Of a stretch of 64,000 nucleotides of DNA, positions 15,858 to 24,568 are shown in pieces (the stretch's first letter is position 1; each line of letters starts with the position of its first letter). Source of the stretch: Methylovorus sp. MM2 (GTDB lineage: Bacteria > Pseudomonadota > Gammaproteobacteria > Burkholderiales > Methylophilaceae); assembly GCF_001648895.1 (NCBI RefSeq), contig NZ_LXUF01000011.1, forward strand, positions 248,001 through 312,000, in the 5' to 3' direction. A model generated the notes under the pieces. That model saw only the letters and a program-made list of their open reading frames with translations. It had not been told where the DNA came from and did not search any database. The translations under genes were made by a program, and so were the position numbers.

Positions 15858-16721
15858 ATGATTCCGTCTTACGTAAAACCTTTTACGTACCATATTCCAT
15901 GGAAATCCAAGAGCCAACATCTTGGAGAACATCGCGGTACTGAGCGAGGTCTGGGATTTGAGTACAGAGGAAATGTGAATCTACTGGATTATCCAGATGC
16001 AAGACGTCTGGACCTGAGGGAGACACTGCGTAATCCTTACGAACAGATTCAAGTCCGACTTTTTAATCAAGACAACACGACACCGATATTCGCGCTATGT
16101 GATATGTCGAGCTCCATGCAATTTAAAGGTCGGCATCGTAAATTAGACAAGGCAATGGGCATCGCATCATCTATTGCTTATTCAGCATATCAAGCTAGCG
16201 ACATCTTCAGTTTCATAGGTTATGACAAACATGTACTGGAGCATATGACTTCGCCTCTTAGTCATCACGTATATGAGGCATTCGATATCATCTCGCAACT
16301 GAGTACGCATAAGAAAATGCGTGTTGGGTCAGAAGGTATTCTTGAAGTATCCCAATACTTAAGCCAGAACAAAGGATTGGTATTCTGGATATCGGATTTC
16401 CATATGCCACTCACCTTGATCGAACAAGCGCTAAATATGATGTCGCAACACCAAGTAATTCCTATCGTACTTTGGGAAGACCAAGAATATCTGGCACTGC
16501 CAAAACTGGGGTTTGGCACGATGATCGACCCTGAGACCGGCATGAATAAAACGATCTTCTTTCGGGATGCGATTCGCGAAAAATTCATCACAGCGTTTGA
16601 AGAAAGAAAACAGGCACTAAATAATCTATTTCTCCGCTTTGAGAGTCCTGCACTTTACTTGAATGAAGAATTCACGCCTGAAGCACTCACCCAATATTTT
16701 GAACAGTATATGAATCTATGA
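15858..16721 (+). CDS. mxaS: DUF58 protein MxaS
   Basis: A 287-residue DUF58 protein. It has the DUF58 segment near residues 55-75 (RDLRETLRNPYEQIQVRLF) and a following VWA-like fold whose metal-site-like motif is CDMSSSMQF. DUF58 proteins regularly follow MoxR ATPases and are thought to act with them. The start is five bases after the mxaR stop and the end overlaps mxaA by four bases, so translation is coupled. In the mxa cluster this is the usual second gene. A cytosolic location is likely, as I see no membrane segment. Confidence 0.92.
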   Translation: MIPSYVKPFTYHIPWKSKSQHLGEHRGTERGLGFEYRGNVNLLDYPDARRLDLRETLRNPYEQIQVRLFNQDNTTPIFALCDMSSSMQFKGRHRKLDKAMGIASSIAYSAYQASDIFSFIGYDKHVLEHMTSPLSHHVYEAFDIISQLSTHKKMRVGSEGILEVSQYLSQNKGLVFWISDFHMPLTLIEQALNMMSQHQVIPIVLWEDQEYLALPKLGFGTMIDPETGMNKTIFFRDAIREKFITAFEERKQALNNLFLRFESPALYLNEEFTPEALTQYFEQYMNL

Positions 16722-17635
16722 AGATGCGAATGATAAAAGTAACGATTTTTGTGAGCCTACTGCTGGCTTCACTTCACATCTATGCAGAAGAAGATGCGGT
16801 GACTGTCATCAAGATAAGCGACCCAGCACAAAGTACAGGTATTCATATCGGCGATGTGTTGCATCGCTCAATAGCACTTGAGACAAAAGCCCCATACCAA
16901 ATCGCCAAAGATAGCCTACCCATAAAAGGTACACGGACAAACGGTATCGAACTGGTGGATATCAAGATCAACTCCACAAAATCAGGTAGCAATACTCACT
17001 ATGTAATCGATCTAAGCTATCAGGTATTTACTCAATCATCAGTGCCTGTCGTGATGCAATTGCCTGCCGAAAACTTTGCCATGACAGGCGGGCCATTAGC
17101 CATATCGACCAACCTGCCAACATGGAATTTCTGGTTCTCGCCATTGGTGCAAGGTGGTATCAGTACCGCAAAATCCAATATGCAGCCGCAGCAGAAACCA
17201 TCATTACTTGATGTTAAGGCGCACCAGCTACGCCTGATATTCTGGGCTCTTTTATGTGTCTTCGGATTATTCGGCATCATCTATGTGAATGCCGATAGGC
17301 GATGGCTACCCTTCATGGGCGGCGTATTCGCCCAAGCACATCGCAAGATAAAGCGTCTATCCAGAACCAAGGGGAATGATAAAGAAGCATTAGTCATCCT
17401 GCATCAGGCATTCAACCGCGCTTATGGGCAAAACCTGTTCGCACAAGATATTGGATTATTTATAGAAAAGTATCCGCAATTCCATAAGGTAAGAGCCGAT
17501 ATCGAGAATTTCTTTATATATTCCAATGCCTCGCTATTTACGCAAGAGGGGAATACGACTGCACTTACTAAAGAACTACCTAAAGAATTAAGCGTATTCA
17601 GCAACCAGCTAAGAAATTGCGAGCGGGGCGTCTGA
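16718..17635 (+). CDS. mxaA: MxaA, methanol dehydrogenase maturation protein
   Basis: A 305-residue protein with an N-terminal signal sequence (ending LHIYAEE), a periplasmic domain and a membrane segment near residues 168-190 (LIFWALLCVFGLFGIIYVNA), followed by a cytosolic tail with a helical segment (EALVILHQAFNRAYGQNLF). In Methylobacterium, mxaA mutants make methanol dehydrogenase lacking calcium, so MxaA is assigned to calcium insertion. Sequence conservation is low in this family and the call rests strongly on gene order. It overlaps mxaS at ATGA and ends at the mxaC start. Confidence 0.85.
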   Translation: MKMRMIKVTIFVSLLLASLHIYAEEDAVTVIKISDPAQSTGIHIGDVLHRSIALETKAPYQIAKDSLPIKGTRTNGIELVDIKINSTKSGSNTHYVIDLSYQVFTQSSVPVVMQLPAENFAMTGGPLAISTNLPTWNFWFSPLVQGGISTAKSNMQPQQKPSLLDVKAHQLRLIFWALLCVFGLFGIIYVNADRRWLPFMGGVFAQAHRKIKRLSRTKGNDKEALVILHQAFNRAYGQNLFAQDIGLFIEKYPQFHKVRADIENFFIYSNASLFTQEGNTTALTKELPKELSVFSNQLRNCERGV

Positions 17636-18615
17636 TGACTTTTCTGAATCCATGGGCATTGCTTCTGCTGCCTATCGCATTAGCCCCCATCTGGCTCAAG
17701 AGTCATCAAGGCCAGATGTACTCATGGCTTGAGATCATGCCTGAAGATAGATTATCGGACATCATCAATAACGTGATCAAACTGTTCACCGCGATTATTC
17801 TCGCAAGCATTGTGATCGCCATCGCGTCGCCACAAGGGCAAGATCAGAAAGTGCAGAAAGTAGGCAAAGGTGCTCAGACGGTAATGGTGATTGACCGTAG
17901 TGTGAGTATGGATCACCCTTTTGCGGGCGATTCCACCAGTGGTCGCGCCGCCGAGATCAAGTCAGCCGCTGCGCGACGTTTGATCACCAAATTCATCGAC
18001 TCAAGACCTGACGACATGATGGGTGTCGTCGCATTCACCAACTCTGCGCTATATGGCATCAAGATCACGACCAATCGCCATGCGATTCACGCGGCGATCA
18101 ATGCAGCTACCAGTGCAGGTATCAATCAAACTAATATCGGCGCAGGCATTACACAGGCTGTTGTACTGTTTGATGACATTCAAAGTTCTGGTTCAAGAGC
18201 GATCATTCTATTATCTGACGGTGCAGGAAAACTCAGCCCGAAAGTAAAAGCAAAGATTCAGGAGCAATTGACCAAAAAGAACCTGAACCTTTATTGGATC
18301 GTATTGCGTGAACCCGATGACATCAGCATCTTTTCAAAGAATGAATATGAAGAAGGCATGGCACCTGCAGCGATCGAGTTAGATAAATTCTTCAAGTCGC
18401 TCAAAATAAAATACAAGGCTTATGAGGCAGACAACCCAACCGCACTGCAATCCGCAATTCAAGATATCGACGCTAGAGAGAAGAACATCATTCAGTACTC
18501 AGTCACCATCCCCGGCCACGACTATTCACGTGATCTGATCATATTGGCTTTGGTATTGAGCATATTCATATTAATCATCAAAAACTTTAAGGTGCACGCA
18601 TGGAACGCCGCATAA
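17635..18615 (+). CDS. mxaC: VWA protein MxaC (BatA-like)
   Basis: A membrane-anchored von Willebrand factor A protein of about 326 residues. Two hydrophobic segments near the N-terminus and one near the C-terminus (LIILALVLSIFILIIK) bracket a VWA domain with the metal motif DRSVS (in VMVIDRSVSMDH) and a later SDGAGKLS segment. It is the BatA-like partner of the MoxR/DUF58 pair and is needed for methanol dehydrogenase maturation in methylotrophs. I use ATG 17635, one base into the mxaA stop; a TTG at 17617 would give an extra six residues. Confidence 0.9.
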   Translation: MTFLNPWALLLLPIALAPIWLKSHQGQMYSWLEIMPEDRLSDIINNVIKLFTAIILASIVIAIASPQGQDQKVQKVGKGAQTVMVIDRSVSMDHPFAGDSTSGRAAEIKSAAARRLITKFIDSRPDDMMGVVAFTNSALYGIKITTNRHAIHAAINAATSAGINQTNIGAGITQAVVLFDDIQSSGSRAIILLSDGAGKLSPKVKAKIQEQLTKKNLNLYWIVLREPDDISIFSKNEYEEGMAPAAIELDKFFKSLKIKYKAYEADNPTALQSAIQDIDAREKNIIQYSVTIPGHDYSRDLIILALVLSIFILIIKNFKVHAWNAA

Positions 18616-19136
18616 AACGCAAGAACATGATATTGCTGGCGATGCTGATCACGGGTGTCGCAGGAACTGCTTTCGAGAGCTATCAGTTATGGCAGATTGA
18701 TAAGATAAACCAGCAATTAGCATCAGGTAGTCTGATCACAGACAATCACTATCCTTTTGAGAAGAAATTCATGGAAGCCTACCAACAGGCGAATAATCAG
18801 GATTTCAAACATGCCGTACAGTCTTACGGGCAACTGTTGGAGCTTACGACATCGAATAGCCATCAGGCAAAAATACAGTTCAATATCGGTAACACTTTAT
18901 TCTCATCAGGCCTGAACCGTAGAGTAAATGACGATGGCACGTTGAAAGACGAGGCTAAATACGATCTGTCACAATCAAGGATCGCCTATGAGCAATCATT
19001 AAGACTTAACCCTAACAATCGCCCTGCCAAATTCAACCTGAGCCTATTGCTTTCCATGTTGCCAAAAAATATTAGCGAGTTTCAGAAAGAGCAGTCTGGC
19101 ATGGAACTTAGCAATATCCCTGTTGGCCTACCATGA
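18600..19136 (+). CDS. mxaK: MxaK, TPR-like membrane protein
   Basis: A 178-residue protein with one N-terminal membrane segment (NMILLAMLITGVAGTAFE) and a periplasmic part with TPR-like helices: FNIGNTLFSSGLNR, then YEQSLRLNPNNRPAKFNLSL. The position between the two VWA genes matches MxaK of the R-S-A-C-K-L cluster. It overlaps mxaC by 16 bases and mxaL by four, typical of tight translational coupling. It probably scaffolds the VWA/MoxR complex during calcium loading of methanol dehydrogenase; this role is from the family, not visible here. Confidence 0.85.
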   Translation: MERRIKRKNMILLAMLITGVAGTAFESYQLWQIDKINQQLASGSLITDNHYPFEKKFMEAYQQANNQDFKHAVQSYGQLLELTTSNSHQAKIQFNIGNTLFSSGLNRRVNDDGTLKDEAKYDLSQSRIAYEQSLRLNPNNRPAKFNLSLLLSMLPKNISEFQKEQSGMELSNIPVGLP

Positions 19137-20110
19137 GAAATCTCACCTCCCTGCTAGAACAACATTATGAATCCGCGCTCTTTCTAGGCGCGATTCTATT
19201 GCTATTACTGGCAATCGTTAAGCCGCAGATCCAACTCGAACAAGAGGTTCACAATTACCTGCTTTTAGCCGATGTATCGCAAAGCATGAATGCCGAGGAT
19301 GTGAAAATCAACGGTAGTAATGTAAGCCGTATGGCATACACACGTCACTTGATGAAGAACGTTGTTAGCACATCTCCCTGCGGCACATATATCAGCGTAG
19401 GTGTTTTTGCCGCTGAAGATGTCGCACTGCTTTTCACACCGTTGGAAGTCTGCAGCAACTATGACGTGATCAGCGACGCCATCGACCATCTGGAATGGCG
19501 TATGTCGTGGCGCGGCAATAGTCGACTAAGCTTTGGCGTAAAAGCGGCAGCAACCGTATTTGATTCCCTCAATGCACCAGCGCAACTTCTCTTCTTTACA
19601 GATGGTGATGAAGCGCCAAAAGTGAATGCCATCAACAAGCTTGACCTGAGCGATGTCCAGATCGGCAAACATGTCATATTCGTAGGCATTGGCGGTCATG
19701 AATCCGTGCCTATTCCGAGATACAACTCCAATAACAAATGGGTCGGATATTGGTCATCTGATGCAAAAGAGAACTCTGCCGGTGCAGTCGGTGTTACCTA
19801 CAGCGATACCAGCCGAGATGATCCTGATCCGGTCGTCGCCTATGCAGAATATGATCGCTACCTCTCGAAACTCGATGATGACTATCTGAAAGAGTTAGCC
19901 GACGAGATCAAAGGCAGCTATGTTGAAGGTATCGATAATGCTGAATTCTATGCTTTTGTACAAAAACAGAAACCTGCAGCCAACTTCGTCACTGCGTATT
20001 CCGTTCGATGGCTCTATTTATTGCTGGCGGCTCTGTTGATATTAGCAAGCTATATTCCGAACATCATCGCCCTATACAAAATACGATTCAGCCAATTGGA
20101 TAATTTGTAA
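19133..20110 (+). CDS. mxaL: VWA protein MxaL
   Basis: A membrane-anchored VWA protein of 325 residues. A hydrophobic segment at residues 14-32 is followed by a VWA domain with the MIDAS-type motif DVSQS (in LLADVSQSMNAED) and a later FFTDGDEAPK; a C-terminal membrane segment (LYLLLAALLILASYI) closes the protein. It is the second VWA member and the last canonical gene of the mxaRSACKL set. The operon probably ends here, since a 95-base gap with a palindrome separates it from the next gene. Confidence 0.9.
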   Translation: MRNLTSLLEQHYESALFLGAILLLLLAIVKPQIQLEQEVHNYLLLADVSQSMNAEDVKINGSNVSRMAYTRHLMKNVVSTSPCGTYISVGVFAAEDVALLFTPLEVCSNYDVISDAIDHLEWRMSWRGNSRLSFGVKAAATVFDSLNAPAQLLFFTDGDEAPKVNAINKLDLSDVQIGKHVIFVGIGGHESVPIPRYNSNNKWVGYWSSDAKENSAGAVGVTYSDTSRDDPDPVVAYAEYDRYLSKLDDDYLKELADEIKGSYVEGIDNAEFYAFVQKQKPAANFVTAYSVRWLYLLLAALLILASYIPNIIALYKIRFSQLDNL

Positions 20111-20145
20111 CTAACATCTGGCATGGATAATATGGCATCAATAAA

Positions 20146-20161
20146 AAGACAGACCTGTCTT
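20146..20161. promoter_or_regulatory. palindrome downstream of mxaL
   Basis: AAGACAG / CTGTCTT arms with a two-base centre, between mxaL and the next gene (ATG 20206). It shares the 12-mer ACAGACCTGTCT with the palindrome upstream of mxaR at 14718. The pairing of two copies flanking one operon suggests a common regulator. Confidence 0.5.
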
Positions 20162-20205
20162 ATTCCAGTAAGATATTGTTTGGCAATTAGATTCCGGGTT
20201 AACAA

Positions 20206-20931
20206 ATGCATGCCTTAACATTCACCGTAGGTGGTGTTAAACAGAAAATAACACTTACTGGAAAATCGGCTTTTGAGCGCCTGCAATCATTAACAGATTG
20301 GGTACAGCAGGAGTCATTGCAAGCGGGCAATTCCGCAGGCAAGCAATACAAACTGAATAAAGAGAATATTGCGTTGTTAAGGCAGGCAATCCTCTCAGAG
20401 ATTATAGATTCGGGGGTCGCGAACACAGAAGCAGCCACCGACCAGATACTATTTTTGATGATTGGGGCCTTCACGTATAAATCTGCAAAAGAAGCAGAAG
20501 ACACATGGGGCTATGTCCGGCTAGCGATTGATAAACTGCTAGCTCCGGCAAAAGTAAGTCCACGCTTTAACAAACGCTGGATAGCTGCGACTAGCCTGCC
20601 TGTTTTTCTGTTATTGATGATCTCGCTCTTTGTTTGGCGGTCTCAAACGCACAGCATGATCCACATGAACGCAGGGCTGGAGCAGGATATTCCGATTGAT
20701 ATTGCAGGCCCTGCGGCATTAAGCGGTATTTATGATATCTACCTGAAGATGCGGGATGGTACGTGCCAGATACCACAAGCGATGATGTTGCCAGAAGAGC
20801 AAAGAGAAGTATTTTTATCATTCATCAATGACGGGCAGATCGATATTAAAGACATAGACCAATTGAAAATCGCCCTAGCGCATGTGAATTGCCTTTATCC
20901 GCAGCGATTGATGTACCGACCTTTATATTGA
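20206..20931 (+). CDS. unknown single-pass membrane protein next to mxaL
   Basis: A 241-residue protein that I do not recognise. The first about 125 residues are soluble and helical, with a strand-like opening (HALTFTVGGVKQKITLTG); one membrane segment lies near residues 127-146 (WIAATSLPVFLLLMISLFVW); the C-terminal part contains two Cys residues (DGTCQIPQAMMLP and HVNCLYPQRL). With the segment oriented in-out, these could form a periplasmic disulfide. It occupies the place where methylotrophs often carry mxaD, but it does not look like MxaD. The ATG lacks a strong ribosome binding site. Confidence 0.65.
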   Translation: MHALTFTVGGVKQKITLTGKSAFERLQSLTDWVQQESLQAGNSAGKQYKLNKENIALLRQAILSEIIDSGVANTEAATDQILFLMIGAFTYKSAKEAEDTWGYVRLAIDKLLAPAKVSPRFNKRWIAATSLPVFLLLMISLFVWRSQTHSMIHMNAGLEQDIPIDIAGPAALSGIYDIYLKMRDGTCQIPQAMMLPEEQREVFLSFINDGQIDIKDIDQLKIALAHVNCLYPQRLMYRPLY

Positions 20932-20961
20932 TAAGCGTCGATCTATGCAAAGGAGTATGAA

Positions 20962-21528
20962 ATGAGCATCTTAAATATGAGATCAAAGATTTTGGCAGTA
21001 GCCTCTGGACTGTTTGAGGAGAGAGGCATCCATGCATCGGGTGTCGATACGATCATCGCTGAATCAGGTATCGCAAAAGCAACCTTATATAAACACTTCC
21101 CTAGTAAGAACCAGTTGATCATGGCTTTTCTACAAGACAAGTCTGAGAAATTCTATGCATGGCTGGATGGCAAGTTGTCCAGTAAGAATGTTTCGCCTCG
21201 CGAAAGCCTGATAGAGCTTTGTGAGCTCATTGAACAATGGCTATCAAACCCTGATTCTCATGGCCTGCCTTTTCATATCGCTTCGGTTGAATTCCCTGCG
21301 CCAGAGCACCCCGTGAACCAATATTCCGTGACATTAGCGAAAGAGTTGCAGGCATATCTTGCAAAGATGGCTACCAATGCGGGCGTTAAAGATGCTGAAA
21401 CTTTAAGTCAGCAACTCACGATCATCTTTGAAGGTGCGGCTTTAGTAGAACGACTCAGCCCTGGCAGTGGCGCTGCAAAACGCGCCAAAGAAGCGGCACT
21501 CACATTAGTTCGCGCTTCAGTAAAATAA
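20962..21528 (+). CDS. TetR/AcrR family transcriptional regulator
   Basis: A 188-residue TetR-type regulator with an N-terminal helix-turn-helix domain: ILAVASGLFEERGIHASGVD then the recognition helix region SGIAKATLYKHFPSKNQLI. The C-terminal ligand domain contains HGLPFHIASVEFPAPEHP. AAGGAG lies seven bases before the ATG. The gene follows the unknown membrane protein by 30 bases and may share its transcript. It is a candidate binder of the ACAGACCTGTCT palindromes near the mxa operon, which is inference from proximity. Confidence 0.88.
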   Translation: MSILNMRSKILAVASGLFEERGIHASGVDTIIAESGIAKATLYKHFPSKNQLIMAFLQDKSEKFYAWLDGKLSSKNVSPRESLIELCELIEQWLSNPDSHGLPFHIASVEFPAPEHPVNQYSVTLAKELQAYLAKMATNAGVKDAETLSQQLTIIFEGAALVERLSPGSGAAKRAKEAALTLVRASVK

Positions 21529-21539
21529 GTCAGACACAC

Positions 21540-21983
21540 CTAAAGTTTCAAACGCATCGGCACCATGGCTGATAAGGTAAAGCCATGTCTTTCATAAAAC
21601 CGCTGTGCTGATTCATTGATACGATCAGTCAACAACGTGATCCTTTTGCATCCCTTTGCACGGGCATGCTCGATGGCTCCTTCAAGCAATCGTGAACCTA
21701 ATCCAGCCCCTCTTGCATCAGGTAAGATCACCATGTCTTCCATCATGGCGACTTTCTCTCCCAATGCCGTAGATACGATATATAAAAGATTCACCATGCC
21801 CAGAATGACATCCTGATCTTTTATCACCAGAATATCCCCGACCTCTTCCCCCTCCATGATTTGGAAAAGACCACGGGCTTGTACATCAGCATTAGGAGAG
21901 AACTCTTCCTCCTGTCCGAAAAGCAAGCCAAGAAGGATAACTAATTGTGGGATATCGTCTTTTGTCGCAAGTGCGATATGCAT
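21540..21983 (-). CDS. GNAT-family N-acetyltransferase
   Basis: A 147-residue acetyltransferase with the GNAT fold. The acetyl-CoA loop is in ARGAGLGSRLLEGAIEHARA (pattern R-x-x-G-x-G), preceded by the strand MMEDMVILPD; the C-terminal motif FYERHGF is typical. The substrate is unknown, perhaps a small molecule. It is convergent with the TetR gene, with only 11 bases between the stops. There is no signal peptide. Confidence 0.85.
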   Translation of the reverse strand: MHIALATKDDIPQLVILLGLLFGQEEEFSPNADVQARGLFQIMEGEEVGDILVIKDQDVILGMVNLLYIVSTALGEKVAMMEDMVILPDARGAGLGSRLLEGAIEHARAKGCKRITLLTDRINESAQRFYERHGFTLSAMVPMRLKL

Positions 21984-22147
21984 AAATAATCCCCGATTGC
22001 AGACTGCATTCTTTAAATTTGCTTAAATATTATGTCATTATTAGTATATGGACATGGCTTACGCTACGCATTGAAATAAAAATAAAACCCATATAAGAAA
22101 ATTCGATTTTCAAGCAAGTTTAGACTAGTGCTGTAACACAAGGGGGA

Positions 22148-23458
22148 ATGATTAAAATGACATCGCCATTGCAGAGTGCCGTAGAAGATCCTTACGAAAT
22201 CCTTGCCCGTGCTCAAGAAAAAATAGACAAGCTTCGCAACATCAAGCCATACCTGATCGATCTTTCATTGCGAGAAAATCCAGTCGGTTCACGGATAGGC
22301 CAAACCATCGCTGACAAACGATTTATCCTGCCAAGGGTTCGCGCCTTCGGGTTCGAGAATATATTGCTGGGTACCCTCGATTATTCAATGCCCGATGCGT
22401 TAGAGGTCGATGATGACTTCATGATGGAGCTTCGGGACCAAGGAGATAAGATGAAAGGCTGTTTTGCTTTCACTGACATTGGTCTTGTTGAAACTGAAGG
22501 TTGCCTTGAGGTATTTACGCCCTCTCCATCCCAAGTCAAGCTGAAAAACTACAAAGTTCCCAATACCATGCATGAGATCTACCTCAGCGATGCAGGCATG
22601 GATAATCAGTACACACTGGAAACCTTACGTATAAGTATACCTAAGAGCATCGAATGGCTAAATGACAACATCATTGGCGATGACGGTGGAAAACCTCGAA
22701 TTATCATCAATATTGTCGATGGTTGCGACGCATTTGCCGAAAACCCTGCGCGGACATTCTCAATCTTGAGTTTACTTGCCGAGCAACCGATTGAAGGCAT
22801 CAGCATTGAGGATGATAGAGGTACTTATATGCCTTTTCAGGTAGGTGCCTTCGTCGCTGCGGCGCGTACCATCATACCCAAAGAGATGAAACTGCTTGTG
22901 CATATGCATGCCGGGGGTGGCTTTGAAAACGCTTCCGTCATCGAAGCCTTACTGAATGGTGCGGATGGCGTATGGGGCGGCTTACCTAAGCGCGCAGCGA
23001 TCATCGGCCATGCTTCATTGGGCGAGCTGATTGCCAATCTGGTACGTGTTGGCAATGAACATATGAAAGATTATCAACTTGAGAACCTGCTCACGCTGGC
23101 AACCACTTTTCAAGAGATTGATGACGATGAGCCTGTGCCGGATGACCTACCGATATTGGGCCATAATGCCTATCGCTTGCCCTTAAGTTTTTTTAGGCAA
23201 ACGGCAGACAGGTTCATGGATCTGCCACCGGAGGCGATTGGCGGCAAATACCGCTATCGTATCTGCCCTGTAGTTAGCGACACGGCAGTGATTGCCGGTC
23301 GACTGGCAGAAGTGACAGGTAACCCAGCAACAGACTACAGTGAGGACGTGCTGAAACAGATGATTCGCCTGATGCGTCAAGACTTGCGGGATGGAACACG
23401 CATCGACTATGACGAACCTGATGAACTTTTAGAACTGCTTGCCCGCGCCTCAAAATAG
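22148..23458 (+). CDS. divergent DRE-TIM metallolyase-like protein
   Basis: A 436-residue protein with features of the HMG-CoA lyase / isopropylmalate synthase barrel family. Near residue 38 the strand-1 motif reads DLSLREN where the family normally has DTTLRDG, so the metal-binding Asp after Arg is Glu. Near residue 250 the HxH metal motif is present in HMHAGGGFENASVIEALLNG, followed by GADGVWGG. The reaction cannot be named; carbon-carbon lyase or acyl-CoA condensation is typical. The N-terminal 30 and C-terminal 100 residues match nothing I know. AAGGGGG abuts the ATG at 22148; ATG 22157 is an alternative. Confidence 0.65.
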   Translation: MIKMTSPLQSAVEDPYEILARAQEKIDKLRNIKPYLIDLSLRENPVGSRIGQTIADKRFILPRVRAFGFENILLGTLDYSMPDALEVDDDFMMELRDQGDKMKGCFAFTDIGLVETEGCLEVFTPSPSQVKLKNYKVPNTMHEIYLSDAGMDNQYTLETLRISIPKSIEWLNDNIIGDDGGKPRIIINIVDGCDAFAENPARTFSILSLLAEQPIEGISIEDDRGTYMPFQVGAFVAAARTIIPKEMKLLVHMHAGGGFENASVIEALLNGADGVWGGLPKRAAIIGHASLGELIANLVRVGNEHMKDYQLENLLTLATTFQEIDDDEPVPDDLPILGHNAYRLPLSFFRQTADRFMDLPPEAIGGKYRYRICPVVSDTAVIAGRLAEVTGNPATDYSEDVLKQMIRLMRQDLRDGTRIDYDEPDELLELLARASK

Positions 23459-23619
23459 TCGGATATGTAAGCAATTACCCATAAAGTCATGCAAGTGGAA
23501 CATTTAATGCTTACGATTTACCTGCTACCTTAAGATAACTAGTTGCTAAGATGATGAATACCGTCATCATCCAGCATTAAAGTTGCCATTAGGTTGCTAA
23601 TAGTCGATTGGGCCAAACA

Positions 23620-24561
23620 ATGACTGATCATATAAATACGATAGAAACCGAAAATGCCGTCTATAAAACCTTGCTGGAATCGACCAAAGCGATTCCATGG
23701 AAAATAGACTGGGCAAGCATGACATTCGCCTATATCGGTCCGCAGATAGAACAGCTATTGGGGTGGACGCCAGCTAGCTGGGTAAGTGCCGAAGACTGGG
23801 CAACGAGAATGCACCCGGAAGACAGGGAATGGGTGGTGAATTTCTGCGTATCTCAATCAAAAGCCGGTATTGACCACGAAGCAGATTACCGTGCACTGAC
23901 AAAAGATGGCAGCTACGTCTGGATTCGCGACGTGGTCCATGTTGTCCGCAAAGACGATGGAGAAGTCGACTCGCTCATCGGGTTCATGTTCGATATCAGT
24001 GATCGAAAGAAGACCGAAGAGAGATTGCTCAGCCTTCAGAAAGAACTCGAAGACCTTTCATTCAAAGACGGCTTAACGGGTGTTTCCAATCGACGAATGT
24101 TCGACTCCATTCTTGAAGCAGAATGGGCCAATGCACGACGCAATAATCAACCACTCTCTTTACTCATGATCGATATTGATTATTTCAAACAATATAACGA
24201 TCATTACGGGCATATTCAGGGGGATAGTTGCTTAAAAATGGTTGGCGAAGTACTTGGTGCAGCAGCAACGCGTGCACGCGATTCATTTGCCAGATTCGGC
24301 GGTGAAGAGTTTGTGATGGTATTACCAGAAACCGATGCGCGATCGGCGGAAAAAGTGGCGGAAAGATGCCGTAAACTTATTTTCAAGAAACAGATTCCGC
24401 ACGAAAAATCGCAAGTCAGTCACGTGCTGACTGTCAGCATCGGGGTCGGTACCATCATTCCAACACACAAGGATGAATCGACGGCATTTATTGAAATGGT
24501 CGATAAACGACTCTATCAGGCAAAACAAAACGGCAGAAACTGCATCGTGAACGGCAGTTAG
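23620..24561 (+). CDS. PAS-GGDEF diguanylate cyclase
   Basis: A cytosolic protein of 313 residues with a PAS domain (PAS_3 type, about residues 10-125, ending GFMFDISDRKKTEERL) and a C-terminal GGDEF domain. The active site GGEEF is intact in ARFGGEEFVMVLPE, and an RxxD inhibitory site (RARD) lies five residues before it, so product inhibition by c-di-GMP is likely. It should make c-di-GMP in response to a signal sensed by the PAS domain. The frame extends to a TTG at 23608; I use the ATG at 23620. Confidence 0.9.
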   Translation: MTDHINTIETENAVYKTLLESTKAIPWKIDWASMTFAYIGPQIEQLLGWTPASWVSAEDWATRMHPEDREWVVNFCVSQSKAGIDHEADYRALTKDGSYVWIRDVVHVVRKDDGEVDSLIGFMFDISDRKKTEERLLSLQKELEDLSFKDGLTGVSNRRMFDSILEAEWANARRNNQPLSLLMIDIDYFKQYNDHYGHIQGDSCLKMVGEVLGAAATRARDSFARFGGEEFVMVLPETDARSAEKVAERCRKLIFKKQIPHEKSQVSHVLTVSIGVGTIIPTHKDESTAFIEMVDKRLYQAKQNGRNCIVNGS

Positions 24562-24568
24562 CGCTCAC

